Origin: Rubinisphaera italica
GTDB taxonomy: Bacteria; Planctomycetota; Planctomycetia; Planctomycetales; Planctomycetaceae
Length of the DNA stretch: 64,000 nt
Assembly: GCF_007859715.1 (NCBI RefSeq)
Contig: NZ_SJPG01000001.1
Location: forward strand, 5,960,001 to 6,024,000
Reading direction: 5' to 3'
Positions 39,289 to 46,527 of the stretch are shown here, in pieces. How positions within the stretch are numbered: the stretch's first letter is position 1; every line of letters starts with the position of its first letter. Below the pieces are notes generated by a model. It was not told the DNA's origin and ran no database searches. It worked only from the letters and a program-made list of their open reading frames with translations. The position numbers and the translations under genes were made by a program.

Positions 39289-40261
39289 AATGGTTGTCCT
39301 CGTCTTCTTCGAGTTCAGTTTCAGAAAGGGTTTCGTAACAGGCTTCGCAATAGCCATCGGTCAGGCAGTTGCTGCAGAAGTCGTGGTTGCATTCGTTGCA
39401 CGTATTGAGGCAATCGCGACAATGGGGTGTCGAGCACTCCTCACAGGATTGCAGGCAAGAACCGCAGAGTGAGTCGTGGCAATTCCGACAGCAATCACAG
39501 CACTGCTGGCAGTAGGGATCTTCACAGCCACTGCAGAGGGTGAGGTCGTCATCGCTGCAACTGGTTCCGCAATCCAGACAGGGGGTGCCGTACCACTCTT
39601 TGAGCGTGACGTAGGCTGAGTCGTCGTTGTAGGTATTAAGCGTGTTAGCGACGATCAGAAAGAAATCGCAGAATCGTCCCTGAGCGAGTGCCGCTTCGAT
39701 CCCCGACTTCGCTTCCCCTTCGCAGAGGATGCCATCGGAAATGTGCGGATGGACGAAGTCGGAATTGGCATTCGAGGGCGCGGGGTCGAGAGCGTGGATG
39801 TCATAACTGGGACCAGGTCCATCATTTGTCCAGTTGTAAACAATATCGAAGCGACCAAGCGCGATTCCTTCGAGAGTGATTTCGTCCGTCACGACTCGCA
39901 GGATGCCGTGTCGCAGATCGATGCTTACTTCCGTGAACTCGCTGGGGAGAGCGATCAATTCTTCATAGATCAATCTCAAGTCGGGAGTCACAACTCGTTG
40001 TGTTGACGATTGTTCGAGATCTCGCGTCCGTTGTCGCAGATCGGTAGCCAGACGTTCCATCGTGAAGATCAGACGTGCGTTGATCATCCATTCGGCCATT
40101 TGCCACTCGTGATCTTGAGCCAACTGCTTCTGCCGCAGTAATCGCTGGAGGCGATTCCAGTCCTTCTCAGGGAGATCAATCTCCTGATTTGACGGATCGA
40201 CCAGCATTGCCTCTCGCATGGAGATCGCGGCTCGCAGGGCAAGTCGCTGAAAGTCATTCAT
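39224..40261 (-). CDS. E2-like ubiquitin-conjugating domain fused to a cysteine-rich zinc-binding tail
   Basis: 345 residues. Residues 1-85 are helical. From about 90 to 220 the order of features matches an E2/UBC fold: beta strands ([25 protein letters not shown]), then [14 protein letters not shown] at 171-184, where HPxI and Cys180 correspond to the E2 HPNI...C active site, then the helical [17 protein letters not shown]. Residues 228-308 contain 23 cysteines in CxxC pairs with nearby His, like tandem RING/B-box-type treble clefs. So conjugating and possible ligase modules may share one chain. Starts at ATG 40261. The long acidic tail overlaps the JAB gene. Confidence 0.75.
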   Translation of the reverse strand: MNDFQRLALRAAISMREAMLVDPSNQEIDLPEKDWNRLQRLLRQKQLAQDHEWQMAEWMINARLIFTMERLATDLRQRTRDLEQSSTQRVVTPDLRLIYEELIALPSEFTEVSIDLRHGILRVVTDEITLEGIALGRFDIVYNWTNDGPGPSYDIHALDPAPSNANSDFVHPHISDGILCEGEAKSGIEAALAQGRFCDFFLIVANTLNTYNDDSAYVTLKEWYGTPCLDCGTSCSDDDLTLCSGCEDPYCQQCCDCCRNCHDSLCGSCLQSCEECSTPHCRDCLNTCNECNHDFCSNCLTDGYCEACYETLSETELEEDEDNHYETTHPQQITPPTTPAETASP

Positions 40262-40299
40262 AGGGAGCCTTTTTCAAAAAGTGTTTGTGGAAGAAAAAA

Positions 40300-40338
40300 G
40301 GGCCGGGCAGCCAGATTCAAAACCTGACCGCCCGGCCC
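40300..40338. terminator. Intra-cassette hairpin terminator between Ubl and E2 genes
   Basis: GGGCCGGGC and GCCCGGCCC form a 9-bp stem with a 21-base loop. A-runs flank both sides of the plus strand, so on the minus strand the stem is followed by TTTTTT. It lies 38 bases after the Ubl stop and 39 before the E2 start. Confidence 0.85.
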
Positions 40339-40377
40339 AAAAAACCTCAGGGAGTACTCAATCTCCCCAGTAATTCA

Positions 40378-40665
40378 TCAACGCCCTGCAGGAGCAAAAC
40401 AATCTCTCTCAGTCTCTCGACGCCCAAGCGACTGCCCAGAGGCACCTCGTGCCCCTTCGATTTTGGTGGGAGTGAGGGAGACGCGGTCGCCTTCCTGGAG
40501 GATGTAGTCTGAGCTGACTGGTTGGCGGTTGACGCGGATGAGATAGTCGGCTGCGAGGCCGTGCTTGAGGCGTTGGTCAACGAACTTGGAGATGGTGGTC
40601 TCGGGTTCGATGGTGATGTAGTCGGCGAAACCGCCGCCGTCGTTGTTGATGTAGAGAATCTTCAA
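40378..40665 (-). CDS. Ubiquitin-like beta-grasp protein
   Basis: 95 residues from a TTG start at 40665, backed by AAGGAG six bases upstream. The first 70 residues fit a MoaD/ThiS/ubiquitin-like beta-grasp: MKILYINNDG strand, DYITIEPETTISKFVDQRL (strand plus helix), DYLIRVNRQPV, then YILQEGDRVSLTPTKIEGA. Similar stand-alone proteins end near this EGA. Here a 24-residue polar tail (RGASGQSLGRRETERDCFAP...) follows instead of a terminal Gly-Gly. It is expected to be the protein activated by the E1 and conjugated via the E2. Confidence 0.78.
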   Translation of the reverse strand: MKILYINNDGGGFADYITIEPETTISKFVDQRLKHGLAADYLIRVNRQPVSSDYILQEGDRVSLTPTKIEGARGASGQSLGRRETERDCFAPAGR

Positions 40666-40707
40666 AATAGGCTCCTTGTGTGAAAGTCATGAGGTGTAAA
40701 GGGTCTG

Positions 40708-40896
40708 TCATTTTCGTCGAGTTCGACGAGTTTGATGACGATTCAGGCGAATGTCTCCGCCTTGGATGTTGCCGATCAACAGCACGGCAAAGGTGATCCC
40801 GAAAGCGATAAACGACTCGGAAATCCCTCCAATGATGCCGGCAATGATCAGCGAACCATGGAGATAGGCGGCATTCAGTTTGTGCCGAGCGGACAT
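40708..40896 (-). CDS. Small two-helix membrane protein in the ubiquitin-like cassette
   Basis: 62 residues from the ATG at 40896, which has a strong AGGAGG five bases upstream. Two adjacent hydrophobic stretches (YLHGSLIIAGIIGGISESFI and AFGITFAVLLIGNI) are followed by a basic tail RLNRHQTRRTRRK. It overlaps the end of the preceding gene by 22 bases and lies 42 bases before the Ubl start. No family name known to me. A membrane component could tether the conjugation system, which is inference. Confidence 0.65.
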   Translation of the reverse strand: MSARHKLNAAYLHGSLIIAGIIGGISESFIAFGITFAVLLIGNIQGGDIRLNRHQTRRTRRK

Positions 40897-41180
40897 GATC
40901 CTCCTTGTGGAGTTTGAGACTTGAGGAATTCCGGAGACATCCAGCAATCCTCGGGGAGTGGATGTCGCAACCGATGGACGCCGACACTGTGCTGGCGATC
41001 GAGTTCATCCCAGTCGAGGATGGGAATGTCGTCATCGATGACATCGGGGTAGAGAGGGACGAATCCCCGTGAATGGATCGTGCTGACCGATTCGCCGGTG
41101 GCCCGGGCGACGGCCCGATCAAGATCGCGTTGGCGTATGGGACATTCAAATTCTGAGCAGTAGTGATTGTGAGAAGTCAT
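40875..41180 (-). CDS. Small conserved-type accessory protein with TGE motif
   Basis: 101 residues, ATG at 41180 with AAGGAA six bases upstream. The N-terminal half reads CPIRQRDLDRAVARATGESV then STIHSRGFVPL, a pattern I have met in small planctomycete proteins of unknown function. The C-terminal half (DDDIPILDWDELDRQ...) is acidic. First gene of the transcription unit that continues into the small membrane protein and the ubiquitin-like protein. Confidence 0.6.
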   Translation of the reverse strand: MTSHNHYCSEFECPIRQRDLDRAVARATGESVSTIHSRGFVPLYPDVIDDDIPILDWDELDRQHSVGVHRLRHPLPEDCWMSPEFLKSQTPQGGSCPLGTN

Positions 41181-41213
41181 GTGGGTTCCTTAATTAGAAA
41201 AGTGCATAAAAAA

Positions 41214-41232
41214 ACTCCCGCAAAACGGGAGT
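41214..41232 (-). terminator. Intrinsic terminator between two small cassette genes
   Basis: ACTCCCG and CGGGAGT, seven base pairs with a five-base loop, followed on the minus strand by a run of seven T. It separates the 102-aa gene from the 101-aa gene. Confidence 0.85.
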
Positions 41233-41362
41233 CATGGAGCTGACGGCTCCACCGGGGCAGTCGTAGGGTGGTAAAAATTGACTGACGGATTGTGGGCTCC
41301 TGCAGATCGCTGAATGGTGACAGAGTGCAAGGAGCAATACGTAGATGAGGCAGCGAGCCGCC

Positions 41363-41671
41363 TCAATAATCTTCTGGCATCAACACGGTCGTGAGGGAAT
41401 GATCCGATTCCGTGATGATCCAGAATTTTTGCTGATCTTCAGAGTGATACACCGAGAAGAGACGGCCACCCGATTCCAGAGCCTGGTCGTTGGCATGCCG
41501 ATCTTCCGGACAGCAGTCCCCCCAGTCGCCATTCAGATGACGTTTGAGAGCAACGAGAACTTCGGAGGGAGGCAACTGGGAGAGAGCGTTGGGGGTGATG
41601 ACGATCTGGCCGGAAGGGAAGCGTAAATGGCCAGAAGACGAGGAATCAGCAGAGTCATTGAACGCGATCAT
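41363..41671 (-). CDS. Small GDWGD-family accessory protein
   Basis: 102 residues: FPSGQIVITPNALSQL, then LKRHLNGDWGDCCPEDRHAN, GGRLFSVYHSEDQQKFWIIT and ESDHSLTTVLMPEDY. This matches a widespread short bacterial family (often mislabelled type I restriction subunit) found in accessory DNA; its activity is unknown to me. It is the outermost gene of the cassette and ends in its own terminator. Confidence 0.7.
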   Translation of the reverse strand: MIAFNDSADSSSSGHLRFPSGQIVITPNALSQLPPSEVLVALKRHLNGDWGDCCPEDRHANDQALESGGRLFSVYHSEDQQKFWIITESDHSLTTVLMPEDY

Positions 41672-41883
41672 AAAACCTTTCTGTTCAATAGAGGGGGAGA
41701 TTGGGTAAATGCATTCAGGACGAAGGAATGCATCGGAGACAATAATTGCAGAGTTGTTCGTAAGCAGAAGCCATACAGCAGATTCAGTAATCAGCGGTTG
41801 TAAATCGGTATGCTGAGACCGGAAGATCAGTTCATGAATTCTTGTTCGCAGAGACAGAATGCTTCCTGCTGAAGATTAATCGA

Positions 41884-41926
41884 TCTCCATCACCTTATAG
41901 TGACACGTTTTTGGCGATTGTTTAGC
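41884..41926 (+). repeat. Cassette-flanking repeat, copy B
   Basis: TCTCCATCACCTTATAGTGA followed by CACGTTTTTGGCGATTGTTTAGC; direct repeat of copies A and C. Confidence 0.65.
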
Positions 41927-42456
41927 TTTTCCCGAAATGATTTCAATAGCAGCCTGTCGTCTCAAAAAAGTGAATCTGCAGTGTTCGCTGATGCCAGTCG
42001 CCACAGGTTTTCAGGAGAAAAAAAATGGCAGTACTCAACAACCACATGTTCTTCTTTGAACTTAGGTTTGTTGAAAAGGGTGGCAAGCCGCAAAGAGAGT
42101 CGGCCCAGATAATGCCGACTTATGAGTAGCGAAGGAGACCGAGATAGCGACTCCAAGCATCGACTGAAACGAACAGATCTCAAAGGCTATACAAAGCACC
42201 ATTGCGAATCCGATTCCCGAAGCGGAGTCTCTGCAAACCGAAAAGCTCCTGCGGCAACTGGCCCCGAAACGTTTTTAGGAACTGCTTGATTCTGCGAGTC
42301 GTGAAATACTGTTGATGCTCAATGCCCTGCTAGCCCAGTTGTGTGAACCAAGTTGGAAATCTGCGTGATGGCTCTCAGCAAATGACTTCCTTCTCCTCGA
42401 TTGACTGTTCTGGGCAAAACGGTGCTCGAAATGAAAGGGCTTAAGGATTAATAGAC

Positions 42457-42499
42457 CTCCATCACCATATGATGAAACGTTTTTATTAATTGTTTAGCG
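42457..42499 (+). repeat. Cassette-flanking repeat, copy C
   Basis: CTCCATCACCATATGATGAA followed by ACGTTTTTATTAATTGTTTAGCG; closest to copy B. Confidence 0.65.
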
Positions 42500-42539
42500 A
42501 ATGCCTCAAACCTGTCGAACTGGCCCGATCATCGTCGAT

Positions 42540-42582
42540 CTGTTAACCAGTAGGGCGTAGATTCGAGTCCCTTCCGGGGAGG
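42540..42582 (+). other. Degenerate tRNA-Asn-like 3' remnant (candidate att scar)
   Basis: CTGTTAACCAGTAGGGCGTA then GATTCGAGTCCCTTCCGGGG resembles the anticodon loop (CTGTTAA, GTT anticodon), variable region and T-arm of tRNA-Asn. The 5' half is absent and the T-stem no longer pairs, so it is not a functional tRNA. Such 3' remnants mark integration sites. Confidence 0.45.
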
Positions 42583-42746
42583 ACTGCAATTTGAGTATCC
42601 GTCCATGCCAGCCCATCCGCATCAGCCTTGAGCAGTATATAAGCACGGCGAACTTTCTGACCGGTTCCCCTGAGTTTGCGAATCACCTCAGCGCAGACCT
42701 TCTGCTCGGCATCGGTCAAACGAACGATATACTTTTTTTCACACAT
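42543..42746 (-). pseudogene. IS630-family transposase N-terminal fragment
   Basis: From the ATG at 42746 the frame reads MCEKKYIVRLTDAEQKVCAE, then VIRKLRGTGQKVRRAYILLK and ADADGLAWTDTQIA, the N-terminal HTH of IS630 transposases. After that it runs into the tRNA-like remnant (RDSNLRPTG) and stops. About 50 of some 350 residues survive, so it is an inactive relic. Confidence 0.75.
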
Positions 42747-42898
42747 CACAGAACCCTCCTTGGATTGAATTAGCGCCGCTTTCTTAATTCAACGCAACTC
42801 TAGTTTTAAAACATGACAGACCATAGACTCGGCTGTAGAAGAATACGCCATTCAGGTCTTCTGTGGCTTACTTTTTGCCGAGAACGCAGAGTTTGAGG

Positions 42899-43687
42899 TC
42901 ACTGTAACCACTTCAATATCGCGTCGCTGGCGATCTCAGCACCAGCATCCAGCATGATGTCATGACCGGATCTGGAGATGACGAGGACTTCGCCGCCCGT
43001 CATCTCCTGTAGTTCTCGCCCGACCTCGACTGTAACCGTGGGATCATGTTCTCCGACGAGTATCAGAGTGGGGATACGTCTGGGCTTGGGAAGTTCCAGA
43101 GTCGTGACGTCTCGAAACAGGCGAGCTGGTTCGTCCTGCGTTTGGATTCGGCAATTGGCCTCTGCTTTGATCACTGTTGGCGTATACTTCGAAAAAAAGT
43201 AGCGGTCTGTGAACCGAGTTAGATGGTAGAGAGCCGCCGCATTCCCGGTCAGTAAGTAACGGGTGGTCCGCAGTGGGAATTCAAACAGCAAACGCCATTG
43301 CTTGCTACGCACCGCTCTTGGTAATGGGACGGCAATCAGTACGGCTTTCGTGATGTCCGCTCGGGAACTGAGGGAAATCGCGAGCAGGCCGCCCAACGAA
43401 TGACCGATAACGACCTTCTCGCCCTCGATCTGGTTCAGTGCCTGATGGGCGTCTTCCAAAAAATCCGCATAGCCGACATCGCTCTGTGGCGTGAGACGGT
43501 TATCTCCGTAATGGCCACGCAGGTCGACTAGTCCAACAGGGTAACCGGCTTGGTTGAAAGACTGTCGAAATTTCTCAAAAGCCCATGCCCCATGATAGAC
43601 GCCGTGCAGAAACACGAGCGTGGGTCTCTGCGGATCGCCATTGAAAAGGATGACTCGGCTTGGTGAGATGGGGCGGTCGTCAGACAT
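42899..43687 (-). CDS. Alpha/beta hydrolase
   Basis: 262 residues. PTLVFLHGVYHGAWAFEKF gives the HG oxyanion motif, VVIGHSLGGLLA the nucleophile elbow (Ser), LILVGEHDPTV the acid and SGHDIMLD the catalytic His. The DLRGHYGDNR stretch is typical of small esterases or haloperoxidase-like enzymes. Substrate unknown. It is the last gene of a run with tetR and the SRPBCC gene, and a perfect 20-bp palindrome lies just upstream of its ribosome site. Confidence 0.88.
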   Translation of the reverse strand: MSDDRPISPSRVILFNGDPQRPTLVFLHGVYHGAWAFEKFRQSFNQAGYPVGLVDLRGHYGDNRLTPQSDVGYADFLEDAHQALNQIEGEKVVIGHSLGGLLAISLSSRADITKAVLIAVPLPRAVRSKQWRLLFEFPLRTTRYLLTGNAAALYHLTRFTDRYFFSKYTPTVIKAEANCRIQTQDEPARLFRDVTTLELPKPRRIPTLILVGEHDPTVTVEVGRELQEMTGGEVLVISRSGHDIMLDAGAEIASDAILKWLQ

Positions 43688-43697
43688 TAAAACCTTT

Positions 43698-43717
43698 ATA
43701 TTCAGAGCTCTGAATAT
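43698..43717. promoter_or_regulatory. 20-bp perfect palindrome upstream of the hydrolase gene
   Basis: ATATTCAGAGCTCTGAATAT is self-complementary and ends 11 bases before the hydrolase ATG on the minus strand, next to its ribosome site. A repressor operator or a short leader hairpin are both possible. Confidence 0.6.
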
Positions 43718-43764
43718 CAGGAGGACAAAAAATGGTTGAGATCATTTTCTCCATTGATACGATT

Positions 43765-44364
43765 TCACTCCGTTTCCAGTTGCCTTACAAGCACACGAAA
43801 CATCTTCTTCCAACGCCGTTTAAACTTCACAGAATGGGGGCTGGAACCAGTGACGAGTTTAGTGATCTGAGGTAATAGATAGGGAAATACCAACACGGCG
43901 GTTAACATCAGGAACAGCGATTCCGCATCAGCATCGGTTGGAAGCTGCCCTTGCTCCTGCTGTTTTTGCATCGCTTTGATCTGGTGCGCGTAGTAGCTGC
44001 TCCGCAGGTCCGCATGGATCGGTTGCTCGATGTCCGATTCCAGCGATTCACGCAGCAGCATTTTCATAAACTGCGGATCGCTGGCAATCCGTCCGGTCCA
44101 AAGATCGAATAACCCGTTCAGTTCCGTCGGCAAGTCCTCGAGCAACTCAAAGCGTTTGGAGAAAACAGATTGCAACGCTGCCTCGAAGAGCTTGTCCCGA
44201 TTCTCGAAATGGCGGTAGACCAGCGATTTATTCAACCCCGCCCGGACGGCAACCTGCTCCATCCTTACACCATCACGTCCACGTTCGGCAAACTCAGCAA
44301 CGGCAGCTTCGAGAATCGCATCATACGAAGCGGGCCGATCACTTTTGTTCGATTCACTTCCCAT
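43765..44364 (-). CDS. TetR-family transcriptional regulator
   Basis: 199 residues from the ATG at 44364, whose A is shared with the upstream stop (TGATG). The N-terminal HTH is clear: SYDAILEAAVAEFAERGRDGVRMEQ then VAVRAGLNKSLVYRHFENRDKLFEA. The C-terminal ligand domain contains ADAESLFLMLTAVLVFPYLL. It is coupled to the SRPBCC membrane gene and probably controls the run through the palindrome at 45309-45348. The inducer is unknown. Confidence 0.9.
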   Translation of the reverse strand: MGSESNKSDRPASYDAILEAAVAEFAERGRDGVRMEQVAVRAGLNKSLVYRHFENRDKLFEAALQSVFSKRFELLEDLPTELNGLFDLWTGRIASDPQFMKMLLRESLESDIEQPIHADLRSSYYAHQIKAMQKQQEQGQLPTDADAESLFLMLTAVLVFPYLLPQITKLVTGSSPHSVKFKRRWKKMFRVLVRQLETE

Positions 44365-45275
44365 CAACAGGCTCCCGCGATGATCGGTTGCTTATCCTTC
44401 GCAGGGACCACTCGTTCTTCATCACCGTCGGCGGCGTCTCGCATATTTTCGATAGTCACGCGGAAACTCCTGCGAAGAAGTACCGAGAACAATGGCATGA
44501 AAACGAACGCAGCCCAACGACGCTTCGGAACCACCTCCCACCAGACCCGAAGCCGTGTTCCTTCTGGAACAGGTTGCACCATCCAGCCTCCTTCCATCTG
44601 AGCAAAAGGAAACGGGAACCCATCTCGTTCCGTAAGGAAGTGCAGGTCCAGACGCATTTCTTCATCATCGATTGAGATCACTTCTCTCCAGCACTGTCCT
44701 TTCTCGTCCTGGCATTCTCGGACCGGACGCTCATCTTCCGTCTCCTCTTCGACCATCGATGCAAGCACAACTGACGGTGCGTGATGATGGATATGGCCCA
44801 CATCTCGGGTGACGTTCCATAGCTTTTGTGGCGAAGTATCCAACCGATACTCCAGACAGTGCCTCAGCCAGCCAACTCTTGCAGGGTCGTTACTTCGATA
44901 GCTTCGGTCGATCCCGATCACCTGAGCCAGGCCGCATGCCATTACGACCAATGCGACCATGCTGACAATCAACCAGCCGATCGTTGAGAAAATGCTAGGT
45001 GAAATGAAAGCCAACACGACAGTACCACCTACCCAAGAAAAATCGCCCAGAGAAGCGAGCATCGACAATAACTGGGGCTCCCTCGCGATCGTTGCTAAAT
45101 ACAAGAGCAGCCCGGCAAACGCCAGCAGTCCCCCCCCAACAATTTGCAAAATGATCGAGTTCTCGAACCCGATCATTCCTCCCACCAAGCCCGGCGAGAA
45201 GGTCATCAGAAAGCCGGTGATTGAGGAAAACGAACAGTTTACCCCTAAAGCCGTTCTTAACAGGCAATCGTTCAT
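44364..45275 (-). CDS. Membrane protein with C-terminal SRPBCC (polyketide cyclase-like) domain
   Basis: 303 residues. The first 120 form four transmembrane helices (IILQIVGGGLLAFAGLLLYL; FSWVGGTVVLAFI; IGWLIVSMVALVVMACGLA). From about residue 135 an SRPBCC-like domain follows (CLEYRLDTSPQKLWNVTRDVG...FPFAQMEGGWMVQPVPEG...LRVWWEVVPKR). Such START-like domains bind hydrophobic ligands. First gene of the TetR-controlled run. Confidence 0.75.
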   Translation of the reverse strand: MNDCLLRTALGVNCSFSSITGFLMTFSPGLVGGMIGFENSIILQIVGGGLLAFAGLLLYLATIAREPQLLSMLASLGDFSWVGGTVVLAFISPSIFSTIGWLIVSMVALVVMACGLAQVIGIDRSYRSNDPARVGWLRHCLEYRLDTSPQKLWNVTRDVGHIHHHAPSVVLASMVEEETEDERPVRECQDEKGQCWREVISIDDEEMRLDLHFLTERDGFPFPFAQMEGGWMVQPVPEGTRLRVWWEVVPKRRWAAFVFMPLFSVLLRRSFRVTIENMRDAADGDEERVVPAKDKQPIIAGAC

Positions 45276-45619
45276 AGTTTAATTCCGCTATTTAGAAATC
45301 TTAAGTAACCTGACAATACAGTAACGTTACCGTTACTGTATTGTCAGGCAGAGATTTCTGATTATAAGTACATATTACCCAAAAAAGTGTTTCATGTTTG
45401 TCGTTTTGATCCTTATGTCAGTTTTAGTCATCGATAATGATTAGCATGTGTGTGTGATTAGAAAACAGTAGGAAGTTCAATAAAATGCAACGCTGAGGAT
45501 GACTTCCGCGATACCTGTTTACCCATTAGCGGTATTTGTTATAATTCTAAAAAATTTACATTTGCGACGAAGAACAATAATCTAAATTACCCATATCCTG
45601 TGGGATATTCTGAGGACTC
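45276..45619. other. Divergent promoter region
   Basis: 344-base AT-rich spacer between the SRPBCC-tetR run and the Crp/Fnr gene. It holds the 40-bp palindrome and a lone TGTGATTAGAAAACAG half-site near 45453. No gene. Confidence 0.55.
45309..45348. promoter_or_regulatory. 40-bp perfect inverted repeat, probable TetR operator
   Basis: CCTGACAATACAGTAACG and CGTTACTGTATTGTCAGG are exact reverse complements around a TTAC centre. It sits 34 bases upstream of the SRPBCC start codon, the expected place for an autoregulatory operator. Confidence 0.8.
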
Positions 45620-46399
45620 ATGAGCCAACAGCTATGGTACGTTCGAGATTGTTCGCTGTTTCGGCGTTTGAGTGAGGAACAACTCATTCGGTTGGAGCGA
45701 CGCGCGAGGATTCGGGAGTTTCCCCGCAATAGTGTCATTTACTTACCATCGGACGAGGCAGACGGTGCCTTTCTACTCGGACGTGGTCGTGTCCGGATTT
45801 GCTCAAATACCGCCGAGGGAAAACAATCCATACTGGCTTTTATTGATCCTGGTGAACTCTTTGGTGAATTATCCCTTGTGCAAGGAGGCGAACGGGAAGA
45901 ACGTGCAGAGGCAGCTATGGATTCGACCGTAATTTTGTTGCCGGGTGAAGAACTCCGGCAAATTATGGAAGAATCGGCGATGTTGTCTTTGGGGGTGACG
46001 AAACTGATCGGTTTACGTCGTAAGCGGATTGAACGACGGCTAAGGAATCTTCTATTTCGCTCCAATCGCGATCGAATTGGTCATCTTTTGTTAGAGTTGA
46101 CGGAGCAGTATGGAAAAGTAGTGGAAGATGGAGTGCACTTGAATATCAAGCTGTCCCATCAGGAAATGGCGTCTATCATAGGGGTGACACGCGAAACGGT
46201 TACCACGCTACTGGGGGAACTGCAGTTGGAAGGGCTCGTTAAGGTCAGTCGACAGAAAGTTATCATCAGAAATTTACGCCGGCTGGCTTCAATTCTCGAT
46301 GTAGCTGTCCCTTCACTGGCTGTGGGAGCGGAAACCAGATCAATACCAAAACCGTTTACTTCTCGGCCGTTACCAAGTCAGGGAGGCGTTGACTCATGA
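45620..46399 (+). CDS. Crp/Fnr-family transcriptional regulator
   Basis: 259 residues, ATG with GAGG four bases upstream. Residues 1-125 form a cyclic-nucleotide-binding-like beta roll (RLSEEQLIRLERRARIREFP, GAFLLGRGRVRICSNTAEGK, GELFGELSLVQGGEREERAEA). The C-terminal HTH_Crp helix pair reads LSHQEMASIIGVTRETVTTLLGELQLEGLV. No Cys cluster of the FNR iron-sulfur type is visible, so a Crp/Dnr-like sensor is more likely. TGTGA-N6-TCACA sites near several neighbouring genes fit this regulator. Its stop overlaps the next ATG. Confidence 0.9.
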   Translation: MSQQLWYVRDCSLFRRLSEEQLIRLERRARIREFPRNSVIYLPSDEADGAFLLGRGRVRICSNTAEGKQSILAFIDPGELFGELSLVQGGEREERAEAAMDSTVILLPGEELRQIMEESAMLSLGVTKLIGLRRKRIERRLRNLLFRSNRDRIGHLLLELTEQYGKVVEDGVHLNIKLSHQEMASIIGVTRETVTTLLGELQLEGLVKVSRQKVIIRNLRRLASILDVAVPSLAVGAETRSIPKPFTSRPLPSQGGVDS

Positions 46400-46527
46400 A
46401 AATTTCCTGGACACTTAAAAGCTGTGTGAAGCTGTTCACAGAACCACAAACAGAAATGACCGATACTAACATTCTATGGCGGCAACTTCTGAATCGACAT
46501 GCCGGTGAGGATCAAGTCCATGAGTAA
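46396..46527 (+). CDS. Small coupled 43-aa ORF after the Crp/Fnr gene
   Basis: 43 residues starting MKISWTLKSCVKLFTEPQTE. The ATG overlaps the regulator stop (ATGA) and has GGAGG nine bases upstream; its end overlaps the next gene by eight bases. This tight overlap on both sides argues for real translation, perhaps as a coupling leader. No domain recognised. Confidence 0.5.
   Translation: MKISWTLKSCVKLFTEPQTEMTDTNILWRQLLNRHAGEDQVHE

Larger units (their letters stand above)
41672..42542. other. Gene-poor region right of the ubiquitin-like cassette
   Basis: About 870 bases between the GDWGD gene and the IS630 fragment. It carries repeat copies B and C. Short open frames between (41900-42183) have no recognisable domain, and the stretch looks like eroded mobile DNA. 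Confidence 0.5.

Noticed and set aside
42540..42582. Functional tRNA-Asn
   Set aside because: Only the 3' half resembles tRNA; the T-stem does not pair and the acceptor and D arms are missing.
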